In this document: positions 1 to 8,001 of the stretch, piece after piece
How the letters are laid out: every line of letters starts with the position of its first letter
How positions within the stretch are numbered: position 1 is the first letter of the stretch
Program-made: the position numbers and the translations under genes
Assembly (NCBI RefSeq): GCF_000426225.1
Contig: NZ_AUEY01000038.1
Span: forward strand, 1-38,038
Direction: 5' to 3'
DNA length: 38,038 nucleotides
Source of the DNA: Desulforegula conservatrix Mb1Pa
GTDB taxonomy: Bacteria; Desulfobacterota; Desulfobacteria; Desulfobacterales; Desulforegulaceae
The notes under the pieces: model-generated
What the model was told of the DNA's origin: nothing
Seen by the model: the letters and a program-made list of their open reading frames with translations, nothing else
The model's database searches: none

Positions 1-328
1 CGGATATGTTCAACAAAGCCGCGTAGAAATGGAGGTGCTTTTTACCCTGCTCGCAGATCGATACGAACGTGGATCTGTCATGCTCACAAGTAATCTTCCC
101 TTTTCCAAATGGGAGCAGATTTTCAAGGATCCCATGACTACCGCCGCTGCCATTGACAGACTTGTACATCATAGCATCATTCTTGAACTTAACTTGCCAA
201 GCTACAGGCTGGAAAAGTCAAAACAGAAAATTAACGAGGAAAAAAGTGAGGAAAATGCGCCTTAAATTAGGAAACTGGATCGGGAATTATAACTGTCGCT
301 GACACGGAAAAATAATTGTCGTTGATCA
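1..328 (+). mobile_element. IS21-family insertion sequence, right-end fragment (left copy)
   Basis: This is the 3' part of an IS21-type element: the end of istB (2-265) followed by a non-coding terminus. Near the end two related short repeats, tgtcgctgaca (294-304) and tgtcgttgatca (317-328), sit about 23 bp apart. Such multiple terminal repeats are typical of IS21 ends. Positions 189-330 recur exactly, inverted, at 37897-38038. Sequence identity stops two bases after TGATCA, so I place the IS boundary at about 328; the extra shared TA may be chance. The left part of the element is outside the window. Confidence 0.88.
2..265 (+). CDS. istB: IS21-family helper ATPase IstB, C-terminal part (partial)
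   Basis: The reading frame is open from the first bases of the window, and the first visible ATG (29) is internal rather than a start. The visible 87 residues match the C-terminal region of IstB, the AAA+ ATPase that works with the IstA transposase: the segment around GSVMLTSNLPFSKW (sensor strand after the Walker motifs) followed by the DRLVHHSIILEL region. The Walker A and B motifs would lie upstream, outside the window. The TAA at 263-265 is followed by about 60 bp of IS terminus. Identification is firm. Whether the full copy is intact cannot be seen. Confidence 0.9.
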   Translation, partial: GYVQQSRVEMEVLFTLLADRYERGSVMLTSNLPFSKWEQIFKDPMTTAAAIDRLVHHSIILELNLPSYRLEKSKQKINEEKSEENAP

Positions 329-389
329 TAGATGCTCATGATGCACTAAAGTACATAGATTATTTAAGAAAGAATATGGAGTAAATATT

Positions 390-878
390 TTGCAGATAAA
401 TAATTTAGCTCATAAATGTCTTTGGGTTTTATTGTGTATTTTAATCATTTCATGTTCAAGTGTTAAAGATGTAACACGAAATTCAGAATATCTTTCGGGA
501 CAAGGATATAAACCTGGTGAAAAATATTTGTTAGTAAGCAAAGTATATTTAGCAAAATATACAAATTATGCGTTAGCTCCTTCTGATCATGTCGGTGCGA
601 ATGTTAGTTTTGAAACATATACCAATAATAGAAAAGCTTGGCCCCATATAATCAACATAGTCGATGTCGGGGTAATTATTAGAATTACTAAATTAATTAA
701 CGAAAAAACACCATCAGCAAATTATTTATGGGTGTATGCAGAAATCATGAATGGTGAGAATAAAGGAATGGAAGTGCTCGTTAATTTTATTTCAAACAGA
801 TTAAACTATGGCCCTCAACCAACAAGCTATCCTATACTCGTTACTTATGACCCTAATTACTTGAAAAAAATAGAATAG
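390..878 (+). CDS. Small lipoprotein, possible orphan Rhs/CDI-type immunity protein
   Basis: A 162-aa protein with an N-terminal signal (hydrophobic residues about 11-20) and a lipobox IISC with Cys22, so it is probably lipidated and anchored in a membrane. It starts with TTG at 390, preceded by TATGGAGT at suitable spacing; there is no better ATG. The mature part is soluble and lacks motifs I recognise. It is AT-rich compared with the Pho operon, which suggests transfer. It lies between the IS end and a truncated rhs gene. A second lipoprotein directly follows the rhs toxin at 2806, so this one may be the leftover immunity gene of a lost toxin tip. That role is inference from position only. 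Confidence 0.6.
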   Translation: MQINNLAHKCLWVLLCILIISCSSVKDVTRNSEYLSGQGYKPGEKYLLVSKVYLAKYTNYALAPSDHVGANVSFETYTNNRKAWPHIINIVDVGVIIRITKLINEKTPSANYLWVYAEIMNGENKGMEVLVNFISNRLNYGPQPTSYPILVTYDPNYLKKIE

Positions 879-992
879 CGGCCTCGCTATGATCTCCGGG
901 GATATCCATGATAAGCGGCGTAGATAAGATGGTTGTCATCTAAAAGAAAAACCTGCCATCCATGCAGACGTGGGAATTCAGGAGACAGCATA

Positions 993-1405
993 CCGAATTA
1001 TTGTCAATGAAGAATGTAAATTTGTAATAACCGCCCCCTCATCCCAACCTTCTCCCCCGAAGCGATGGAGAAGGAGCCTTGAGGACGATAGTCAATCAAG
1101 AACACTGGCCCAGCATTCACAAATGCAAATTTCAATATCTACGGATACAACGACAGAAGCGAGGTTACGGCCACAAATTCCTTCACAGGCGAGGATCTGG
1201 CGAACAAAAACAATCCTCTTTCTGACCGCAGCCGCGCTTATAATTATGATCCTATCGGACACAGGAAGACGGCAACAGAGGCTGCAAACAATTTTGCCTA
1301 CACAGCAAACAGCCTGAACCAGTATGAGTCCATCTCAGGCGGAGCAAATCCAGAAACCCCAGCCTATGATCTCGACGGCAACATGACGGTAGCTCAAGGC
1401 ATGAT
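993..1405 (+). repeat. Duplicated Rhs-core block, copy 1
   Basis: About 410 bp here align closely with 3256-3677. Both copies begin with a non-coding stretch around TTGTCAATGAAGAA, run through a CCCCCTCATCCC...CTTCTCCC segment, and then enter the same Rhs YD-repeat coding sequence (FNIYGYNDR here, FNICGYNDR in copy 2). Similarity fades after the GGCATG near 1400 and 3667. The two blocks look like the exchange segments of tandem orphan rhs modules. Confidence 0.8.
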
Positions 1406-2804
1406 TTATTCCTATGACGCGGAAAACCGCCTTGTAGAAGCTTCTCCCCAGAATCCCCAGCAAGGCAGCGTCAAGTCAACCTACATCTACGATTACATGG
1501 GCAGACGCGCCCAAAAGACTCTTTTCACATATTTCTCTGGCTCGTGGCAGAAACAGAAGGATATCTCCTTCGTCTACGACGGCTGGAACATGGTCAAAGA
1601 ATCAGAAAAATCATCCGATTCTTCACCGGAAGTCCCTGTCTATTACGTCTGGGGCCTCGACCTCTCCCAATCCATGCAGGGAGCTGGAGGCGTCGGCGGG
1701 TTGATAGCGTCTGTAAAATCAGGAAACGAATATCTCTACTCCTTTGACGCCAATGGCAATGTTGGGCAGATGGTCAAATCAACAGATGGAACAATTGCCG
1801 CAAGATACGAATATGATCCATTCGGCAAGACCATATTCAGCGAAGGCCCGATGGCTTCCGAAAATCCATACCGCTTCAGCACCAAGTATCTGGATGCAGA
1901 GACGGGGTTCTATTATTACGGGTTCAGATATTATGATGTTGATCTTGGACGGTGGATCAATCGAGATCCGATGGGGGAAATCGGGGGCATTAATCTCTAC
2001 TCATTGGTTGATAATAATTCTGTCAGTGATTTTGATTATTTAGGTCTATGGAAAAGAGCGGATGAATTAAGCCATATTTGGATAGCTGAGGAAAAAGATA
2101 ATTTGCCATCTCTTGCAGGTAAAGCTGAGTATGGCGGAGTGATGGAGAATTGGAAATGCCTTTGGCCTGAAGATGGCACAAAGAACAATAATTATCCAAA
2201 TATTAAAGCATGCGATCGATACGATGCTAGTAACTTGGCTGTGCCAGCTTTCAATACGACAAAACTTGAAGTTATTGCTGATGATGTTTTAGCTGGTAAT
2301 GGCGGATCCTATAAATTGATTTATCCAAATGCTATTATTCTTCAAGGTGACAAAGTGGGTATGAAGATAAAAAGTATATCAAGAGAAGGATCAACTCCTA
2401 TTGAATCTTTTGTTTTAGCTGGGCATGGTGGCGTTAGTGGACATATCGGTGGGATTAAAAGTAGGTTTGAGATAAGTGCATTACTTGCTTTGGATGAAAA
2501 ACCAACATTTGATAGGGCGCGTCAACGTAAAGGGCCTGTGAGGTGCTGGTTTACAAGAGATGCGACAGCAAGATTTTCTGGATGCAGTTCTCGGGGCGTA
2601 GCTTCGGATTTTGCCTCTAAAATTTTGCGTACTGGCGCTAAGGCTATTGGTACAAAAGAAGAAATTTCTACGACTTTTTCTCAAGATAATGGACCTAAAA
2701 TTTATTGGGGTCGTTTAGTCGGGCCAAATCGTAAAGTTTATTGGATGGACAAGAGTGATTATTATTTTGCTTCTGTATGGACTACGTTTGAAGGAGAACT
2801 GTAA
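1092..2804 (+). CDS. Truncated orphan Rhs protein with a clan-CD-peptidase-like C-terminal toxin domain
   Basis: The frame is open from 1092 (TAG at 1089) and has Rhs coding content throughout, but its first in-frame ATG is 1383, inside a YD repeat and without a ribosome site. The 5' part of a normal rhs gene is therefore missing. Numbering from 1383: YD repeats, then the Rhs core from about residue 144 (YDPFGKT, then YYGFRYYD, LGRWINRDPMG, INLYSLVDNN) ending at DYLGL (residue 222). Residues 223-473 are a different, AT-richer C-terminal domain, as in polymorphic toxins. It contains a hydrophobic strand ending LAGHGG (His348) and another ending ARFSGCSS (Cys401). This His-Gly then Cys arrangement resembles caspase-like/C80/CHAT peptidases. 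The lipoprotein gene starting at 2806 is a likely immunity partner. Catalytic activity is unproven. It may be silent until recombined onto a full rhs gene. Confidence 0.8.
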   Translation, partial: SIKNTGPAFTNANFNIYGYNDRSEVTATNSFTGEDLANKNNPLSDRSRAYNYDPIGHRKTATEAANNFAYTANSLNQYESISGGANPETPAYDLDGNMTVAQGMIYSYDAENRLVEASPQNPQQGSVKSTYIYDYMGRRAQKTLFTYFSGSWQKQKDISFVYDGWNMVKESEKSSDSSPEVPVYYVWGLDLSQSMQGAGGVGGLIASVKSGNEYLYSFDANGNVGQMVKSTDGTIAARYEYDPFGKTIFSEGPMASENPYRFSTKYLDAETGFYYYGFRYYDVDLGRWINRDPMGEIGGINLYSLVDNNSVSDFDYLGLWKRADELSHIWIAEEKDNLPSLAGKAEYGGVMENWKCLWPEDGTKNNNYPNIKACDRYDASNLAVPAFNTTKLEVIADDVLAGNGGSYKLIYPNAIILQGDKVGMKIKSISREGSTPIESFVLAGHGGVSGHIGGIKSRFEISALLALDEKPTFDRARQRKGPVRCWFTRDATARFSGCSSRGVASDFASKILRTGAKAIGTKEEISTTFSQDNGPKIYWGRLVGPNRKVYWMDKSDYYFASVWTTFEGEL

Positions 2805-2805
2805 G

Positions 2806-3231
2806 ATGTCAATGGGCTATGTTAAAAATGTTTCAATAATTGCTGGCGTGGTTTTTTTTCTTTGCGCTTGCCAAAGTATAGATAAAAAAAGAAATAATAC
2901 AGATGTTTTCATCCCTAAGGATGCACCTCCAGGGTATTATGAAATGTACAAAAACAAGAAGTCCGAAATGAAGAAAAGATGGGAATTTGTTCAAGATAAC
3001 TTGAGATTTGTAAATGTTGGTATGAAAAGAGAAGAAGTTGTTAAGTTTTTAGGTGAGCCAGATAATGATGCCTTTATTCCCGCTAATGTAATGCAGTTTA
3101 GTGTAGATTCTGGCGTTGTTGAAGATGATGCACATGTATCGAGTGTTCATATCATACTGGATGAGGGTCAAAAAGTAATCGATATACAAAATAACAATTA
3201 TATTTATGGCCCTCCTTCAAATTGTGAGTAA
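2806..3231 (+). CDS. Lipoprotein, candidate immunity protein for the upstream Rhs toxin
   Basis: ATG at 2806 lies one base after the rhs stop (2802-2804), with AAGGAGA at 2791-2797 as ribosome site inside the toxin gene, so translation is coupled. The 141-aa product has a hydrophobic signal and lipobox LCAC (Cys22). The mature region includes a segment around FVNVGMKREEVVKFLGEPD (residues about 65-85) that resembles the start of SmpA/BamE-like lipoprotein folds, where GM...EV...LG.P is usual. Known Rhs and CDI toxin genes are normally followed by a small cognate immunity gene. A lipoprotein here would suit a toxin acting in the periplasm. The pairing is inferred from adjacency and family knowledge. 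Confidence 0.65.
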   Translation: MSMGYVKNVSIIAGVVFFLCACQSIDKKRNNTDVFIPKDAPPGYYEMYKNKKSEMKKRWEFVQDNLRFVNVGMKREEVVKFLGEPDNDAFIPANVMQFSVDSGVVEDDAHVSSVHIILDEGQKVIDIQNNNYIYGPPSNCE

Positions 3232-3255
3232 TAATGAATCCTGAGGGAATCTTAC

Positions 3256-3677
3256 TGAATAATTGTCAATGAAGAAATGTAGGTTTGCAACAAACGCCCC
3301 CTCATCCCGACCTTCTCCCCCGAAGCTGTCGGAGAAGGAGCCTTGAGGATGAAAGTCGGTCAAGAACACTGGCCCTGCATTCACATATTCAAATTTCAAC
3401 ATCTGCGGATACAACGACAGAAGCGAGGTCACGGCCTCAAATTCCTTCTATGGCGAGGATCTGGCAAACAAGAACAATCCTCTTTCTGACCGAAGCAGGG
3501 CTTATAATTATGACCCGATCGGAAACAGAAAATCCGCAAGCGAGGCTGCAAATAATTTTAGCTACACCGCCAACAGCCTGAACCAGTATGAGTCAATCAC
3601 AGGCGGAGCAAATCCTGAAACCCATGCATATGATGCTGACATCAACATGACTGTGGCCAAAGGCATGGTCTTAACCT
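3256..3677 (+). repeat. Duplicated Rhs-core block, copy 2
   Basis: Second copy of the 993-1405 block, with the same order of non-coding lead-in, CCCCCTCATCCC segment and YD-repeat coding sequence. Scattered substitutions and small indels (for example GAAGAAATG against GAAGAATG) show that the duplication is not recent. After about 3677 the sequence no longer matches the first copy. Confidence 0.78.
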
Positions 3678-3784
3678 TCATCGCAAAAAAACGTCTGATT
3701 CCATTTCGCATTCAAACGCTACCTGTGTTGGCTGCGTCGTCAGCTCCTCCGACGAGCTACACTTTGGCCCATTCTCGGAGCTGA
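3353..3784 (+). pseudogene. Rhs core remnant
   Basis: The frame containing FNICGYNDRSEV is open from 3353 (TGA at 3350) to TGA 3782-3784. It encodes about 100 residues of Rhs YD-repeat sequence matching the upstream orphan (LANKNNPLSDRSRAYNYDP, then NSLNQYESITGG), then runs into unrelated sequence after AKGM. It has no start codon with a ribosome site, no core domain and no toxin tip. It is a decayed second orphan module. The 9-bp inverted repeat gtcagctcc / ggagctgac around 3739-3784 lies in its tail. Confidence 0.7.
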
Positions 3785-3828
3785 CTTCTGCTTACTCTCA
3801 TCTTTCTGACGCTTTGGAAATCAAAAAT

Positions 3829-3930
3829 GTGACACAGAACTTTGAATACTCCCAATTCGGAACATGGGAGTCGTTTATATTCTTTATGGTTTCCTACGGC
3901 TACGACCCGTCAGGCCGCATACGAACTTAA
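3829..3930 (+). pseudogene. Short Rhs YD-repeat remnant next to phoR
   Basis: One frame reads about 33 residues ending YGYDPSGRIRT before TAA 3928-3930. The YGYDPSGRI motif is a classic YD-repeat unit, and FEYSQFGTWESF just before it is compatible with Rhs sequence. The fragment ends ten bases before the 3' end of phoR on the other strand. It shows that Rhs debris extends right up to the phosphate operon. Confidence 0.5.
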
Positions 3931-3939
3931 ATTTAAACT

Positions 3940-5766
3940 TCATATTTTAGATACACTTCCCGGATGCGGAATAAAAGCGTCGTGCTTTGTCACTTTTCTT
4001 GAGGCCGGAAAAGTAAGGGTAAATGTGCTGCCGATTCCAGGCTTGCTTTTCACGTCAACGCCTCCTCCGTGTGCCTGCATTATATGCTTGACTATGGCAA
4101 GCCCCAGGCCTGTTCCCCCGGCTTTTCTACTCCTCCCCTTGTCAACTCTGTAGAATCTTTCGAAAATACGGTCAAGATGAGAATAAGGTATGCCTATGCC
4201 ACTATCCTTTATAGAAATTTTTGCGACCTCATCTTTTACTGAAGCGTTAATGACGATGGAGGAGCCCTGGTTGCTGTATTCAATGGCATTATCGACGATA
4301 TTCTGAACAGCCTGTTCCATGAGACTGGCATCCATTTCTGCAATGAGTGCTTCTGGGCAGACAATCTCCACAGAAATGTCTTTAGCTGCTGCTTTCTGGG
4401 AACAGAATGTATTGACGCTGGATAGAATGTCCGATATTTTCCCAGGCATGAATTTAATCAGATTCTGATCATTCTCATTCTCTATTTTCGAGAGTTTCAA
4501 AAGATCATCAATTATCAGCATCAGCCGGTTTATGTTTTTTTCTATTATTTCAAGAAAATGTCCGACCCTGCCAGGATCTTCTTCCATACAGTTATGAAGG
4601 GTTTCCACAAAACCCTTTATGGATGTAAGCGGCGTCTTGATTTCGTGGGAAACATTGGCCGCAAAATCTCTTCGCATATTTTCCAGACGTCTTAGCTTGG
4701 TTACATCATTAAAAACAAAAAGAGTGCCTATTCTTTCATTATTGATTCCCATCAGCGGGGAGCTTCTGGCATTCAGGATTCGTCTGCCCTCCCTTGTCAG
4801 GATGATGTCCTCTTCTTTTCTCGCATCAGAGGCAATGGCCGCATCAACATATTTCAGGAGTGAAATATTTCTCGTAAGCTCATGGATTTTTTTGCCTTTG
4901 ACATTGTCATGGGGCACTCCGATGATCTGCTCTGCCGAATGGTTTATGCTGATCACGCACTCATCAAGATCTATGGCAATGACTCCTTCAACCATGCTCG
5001 CAAGAACAGCCTCAAGTTCGTTTCTCTGGCTTGAAACCATCCTGATTCTTTCATTGAGCTGGGTGGCCATCTCATTCATGGATTCGGCCAGGGTTTCCAT
5101 TTCCTGAATAGACGGTATATATAGCCTGTTTGTGAGATCTCCGCTGGCGATGGCCATGGCTCCTTTTGTGAGTTCTTCAATCGGAGTGACCATACGCTTA
5201 AGAGTAAACCAGGAAATAAGCCCTGAAACAAGAACGGCAAAGAAGACGAAAATGCCAATGCCTGCGTTAGACCTGAAATACCAGTCCCTTATTGTATCAG
5301 CCGGTTTTGCCAGCCTTATGAGAGCCTTGATTACGCCTGCATCGTTTAGAGGCAGGGCCACGTAAATCAGGTCTCTTTTAAGAAGAGGGCTTAGCCTGAT
5401 TGAGACGCCTTCTTTGAGTCTCAGGGCGGAGTTAATCTCGGGCTGTTCCGAAAAGCCCCGCCCCATAACAAGCTGTTCGCCAAGATTATCGCATAAAACT
5501 GTTCCATCAGTGGTTACAACCGTCAGATATGTGCCTGATTCCTGAACGCCGGCACATATCGCGGACAGATCAGAACCAGAGGAAATTGCTCCCGATATAT
5601 ATGGTTTAAGCATCTTTGCCTGCTCAATCATCCCTGCGCCTGCCTGGATCCTTGACATTGATCTGACTGACAAGGACGAGAAAATGCCCACAGCTGTAAG
5701 TGTAATCGCTGCAATCAGAAAGGTTCTGAAAAAAAGCTGCCATAAAAAAGACTTTTTTTGCATCAT
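3940..5766 (-). CDS. phoR: Phosphate-regulon sensor histidine kinase PhoR
   Basis: A 608-aa membrane kinase that responds to phosphate status and phosphorylates PhoB. In order: TM1 (about 12-33), an extracytoplasmic sensor segment (35-165), TM2 (168-190), HAMP (192-240), PAS (250-355), HisKA with the phospho-accepting His374 in NVSHEIKTP, and HATPase with N box near Asn493, DSGIGI (521-526) and GGTGLGL (550-556). All catalytic motifs are intact. It overlaps phoB by four bases (ATGA), with AAGGAG in the phoB end as ribosome site, so the two are translationally coupled. The large periplasmic loop is of the PhoR type found in Gram-positives and deltaproteobacteria, rather than the short E. coli one. 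The gene is last in the operon and abuts Rhs debris. Confidence 0.92.
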   Translation of the reverse strand: MMQKKSFLWQLFFRTFLIAAITLTAVGIFSSLSVRSMSRIQAGAGMIEQAKMLKPYISGAISSGSDLSAICAGVQESGTYLTVVTTDGTVLCDNLGEQLVMGRGFSEQPEINSALRLKEGVSIRLSPLLKRDLIYVALPLNDAGVIKALIRLAKPADTIRDWYFRSNAGIGIFVFFAVLVSGLISWFTLKRMVTPIEELTKGAMAIASGDLTNRLYIPSIQEMETLAESMNEMATQLNERIRMVSSQRNELEAVLASMVEGVIAIDLDECVISINHSAEQIIGVPHDNVKGKKIHELTRNISLLKYVDAAIASDARKEEDIILTREGRRILNARSSPLMGINNERIGTLFVFNDVTKLRRLENMRRDFAANVSHEIKTPLTSIKGFVETLHNCMEEDPGRVGHFLEIIEKNINRLMLIIDDLLKLSKIENENDQNLIKFMPGKISDILSSVNTFCSQKAAAKDISVEIVCPEALIAEMDASLMEQAVQNIVDNAIEYSNQGSSIVINASVKDEVAKISIKDSGIGIPYSHLDRIFERFYRVDKGRSRKAGGTGLGLAIVKHIMQAHGGGVDVKSKPGIGSTFTLTFPASRKVTKHDAFIPHPGSVSKI

Positions 5767-6455
5767 AACTCCTTGAACCTGTAACCGACACCGCGAACAG
5801 TCTCGATATAATCGCCCTGAACCCCAAGCTTTCGTCTCAAACCCACAACCTGAACATCCACGCTTCTTTCAGTAACAGGATAATTGTCGCCACGGATGGC
5901 ATCAACGATCTGTGATCTTGTGAACACCCAGCCAGGCCGTCTGGAAAGAAAGGCAAGTATTTCAAATTCAGAAAAGGTCAGGTCTATAGGATCCCCGGCC
6001 AGATAGACCTGATGTCTGCCCATATGGATTTCTATATCGTGGATTCTGATGCTTTCAGACCTGATATCAGCAAGGGTGCCTGATTCACGCCTTCTGAGAA
6101 CGGATCTCACCCTTGCAACAAGAATCCTCGGACTGAATGGCTTGACTATGTAGTCGTCAGCTCCGAGTTCAAGCCCCACGACAACATCAGCCTCTTCGCC
6201 CTTGGCCGTGAGCATTACTATGGGGATATCCTTCAGTTCCTCATCCCTCTTCAGCCTTCTTGTTATCTCAAGACCGTCAAGATCAGGAAGCATAAGGTCA
6301 AGAACAATTAGATCAGGCCTTTTTTTGGATATTATTTCAAGGGCTTCTTTTCCTGAGAAAGCGGAAAGAGTTTCATATCCCTCCCTTTCAAGATTGTATC
6401 TGACCAGCTCGACAATGTCTTCTTCATCATCGACAGCAAGAATTCTGTTTTTCAT
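5763..6455 (-). CDS. phoB: Phosphate-regulon response regulator PhoB
   Basis: A 230-aa OmpR/PhoB-family regulator. The receiver domain has the acidic pair Asp9-Asp10, phospho-acceptor Asp53 (VLDLMLPD) and Lys85 (TAKG). The C-terminal winged helix (about 130-230) carries the usual LTFSEFEILAFL and DVQVVGLRRKLG segments and ends with GVGYRFKE. When phosphorylated by PhoR it activates phosphate-starvation genes. The ribosome site GGAG precedes ATG 6455. A 74-bp gap separates it from phoU, so an internal promoter is possible, but none is obvious. Confidence 0.94.
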   Translation of the reverse strand: MKNRILAVDDEEDIVELVRYNLEREGYETLSAFSGKEALEIISKKRPDLIVLDLMLPDLDGLEITRRLKRDEELKDIPIVMLTAKGEEADVVVGLELGADDYIVKPFSPRILVARVRSVLRRRESGTLADIRSESIRIHDIEIHMGRHQVYLAGDPIDLTFSEFEILAFLSRRPGWVFTRSQIVDAIRGDNYPVTERSVDVQVVGLRRKLGVQGDYIETVRGVGYRFKEL

Positions 6456-6529
6456 CCAATCATCTCCAGCTATATGCCAGTATGTTCACAAAAGCCTCTG
6501 GCCCTGCTAAAAAGCCATTCGCCTCGATG

Positions 6530-7219
6530 TTATTTATTGGGGTCACTGCCATTACGGTTAAAATAATTTACGCCATGACGGACAATTACGCCCTCGACCA
6601 TATGAATTACTTCTTCGGCTATGTTTGTCGAATGGTCGGCTATTCTTTCCAGATGTCTTGAAATCAGGAGCAGATTTATAAAGGGTCCCACACGATCAGG
6701 ATTTTGCCTGATCGCTGATTTTATAATGTCGTAGAAACCATTCTTCATTCTGTCCACATCACCGTCCATCATTCTTACAGAAGTGGCTAAATCAGTGTCT
6801 AAATTCACAAATGAATCCAGACATTTTTTAAGCATCTCGCCAGCTTTTTCCGACATATCCTTGTAATCATAATCAGTCTTGAGAGGAGCAGCCTTTGCAA
6901 CGCTCACAACCCTCTTGCAGACATTGACAGCTTCGTCTGCTATTCTCTCCAGATCATTATTGATCTTTATTATTGCAACTATGAAACGAAGATCCACAGC
7001 GACTGGCTGGTAAAGGGCTATGATCTTTAGGGCTTCTTCCTCAATTTCTACTTCATGCTCATCAATTTCCTCGTCCGCGCTGATGACTTTTTCAGCAAGC
7101 TCTATATCCAGGGTATTTATCGCGGAAACAGCCAGCCAGTAACGTTCTTCAACCATTGTCCCAAGGGTCAGAAGCTGTTTCTTGAGTTTATCCAGTTCTT
7201 TATTCAAGTATCTCGTCAT
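6530..7219 (-). CDS. phoU: Phosphate-signalling protein PhoU
   Basis: A 229-aa all-helical protein made of two PhoU three-helix repeats (about 10-105 and 115-210). The metal-binding type motifs are visible around EIDEHEVEIEEEAL, NDLERIADEAVN and RHLERIADHSTNIAEEV. PhoU couples the Pst transporter to PhoR and restrains the kinase when phosphate is plentiful. It lies 11 bp after pstB with ribosome site GGAGG before ATG 7219. Its place between pstB and phoBR is the usual arrangement. Confidence 0.95.
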   Translation of the reverse strand: MTRYLNKELDKLKKQLLTLGTMVEERYWLAVSAINTLDIELAEKVISADEEIDEHEVEIEEEALKIIALYQPVAVDLRFIVAIIKINNDLERIADEAVNVCKRVVSVAKAAPLKTDYDYKDMSEKAGEMLKKCLDSFVNLDTDLATSVRMMDGDVDRMKNGFYDIIKSAIRQNPDRVGPFINLLLISRHLERIADHSTNIAEEVIHMVEGVIVRHGVNYFNRNGSDPNK

Positions 7220-7230
7220 TAATCCTCCGG

Positions 7231-7992
7231 TTATCCGAATCTGCCTGTGATATAGGCTTCAGTCTGTTTGTTGGCTGGTTTTGTAAATATTGTATCAGTA
7301 TCACCGCACTCTATTAAACGTCCCATATAAAAAAACGCCGTCACATCAGAAACGCGGGCCGCCTGCTGCATATTATGAGTGACTATAATTATTGTGTAAT
7401 CCTGCTTGAGCTGATGAATCAGCTCTTCAATTTTCTGGGTTGCAATCGGATCAAGTGCTGAAGCAGGTTCATCCATGAGAAGAATCTCCGGCTCGACGGC
7501 AAGGGCCCTTGCTATACAAAGCCTCTGCTGCTGGCCGCCGGACATTCCAAGTGCCGAGCTGTGAAGCCTGTCTTTGACTTCATCCCACAGAGCCGCGTGG
7601 CGAAGGCTTTTTTCAACCTGACTCGCGATTATATTTTTGTCCTTGATTCCGTTTATTCTGAGCCCGTAGGCGACATTTTCAAATATTGTCTTTGGAAAAG
7701 GATTCGGTTTCTGAAAAACCATCCCGACCCTTCTCCTCAAATGAACCACATCGAGCGAGGACTTATAAATATCGGTGCCATCAAGGATAATTTCACCCTC
7801 GACCCTCGATATCGGAATAAGATCATTCATCCTGTTGAGGCATCTCAGAAAAGTGCTTTTTCCGCAGCCTGAAGGGCCAATAAGGGCGCTGACCTCATTT
7901 TCGTAAAAATTCAGATTTATATCGCTCAGTGCCTGAAAATCAGCGTAAAAGAAATTAAGGCCATTAGCGGACATTTTGACGTTTTTTTCCAT
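7231..7992 (-). CDS. pstB: Phosphate ABC transporter ATP-binding protein PstB
   Basis: A 253-aa ABC ATPase of full PstB length. Walker A is GPSGCGKST (39-47), the Q-loop lies in VFQKPNPFP (about 92-100), the signature is MSGGQQQR (150-157), Walker B is [12 protein letters not shown] (from 171) and the switch His is in VTHNMQQA. The KPNPFP segment after the Q-loop is diagnostic for PstB. It powers phosphate import through PstC-PstA. It starts nine bases after pstA ends. Confidence 0.97.
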   Translation of the reverse strand: MEKNVKMSANGLNFFYADFQALSDINLNFYENEVSALIGPSGCGKSTFLRCLNRMNDLIPISRVEGEIILDGTDIYKSSLDVVHLRRRVGMVFQKPNPFPKTIFENVAYGLRINGIKDKNIIASQVEKSLRHAALWDEVKDRLHSSALGMSGGQQQRLCIARALAVEPEILLMDEPASALDPIATQKIEELIHQLKQDYTIIIVTHNMQQAARVSDVTAFFYMGRLIECGDTDTIFTKPANKQTEAYITGRFG

Positions 7993-8001
7993 AAGATACC
8001 T

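Noticed and set aside
970-1317. 115-aa plus-strand ORF (and its counterpart at 3285-3581)
   Set aside because: These are out-of-frame readings of the Rhs YD-repeat block; the frame with FNIYGYNDR-type sequence is the coding one.
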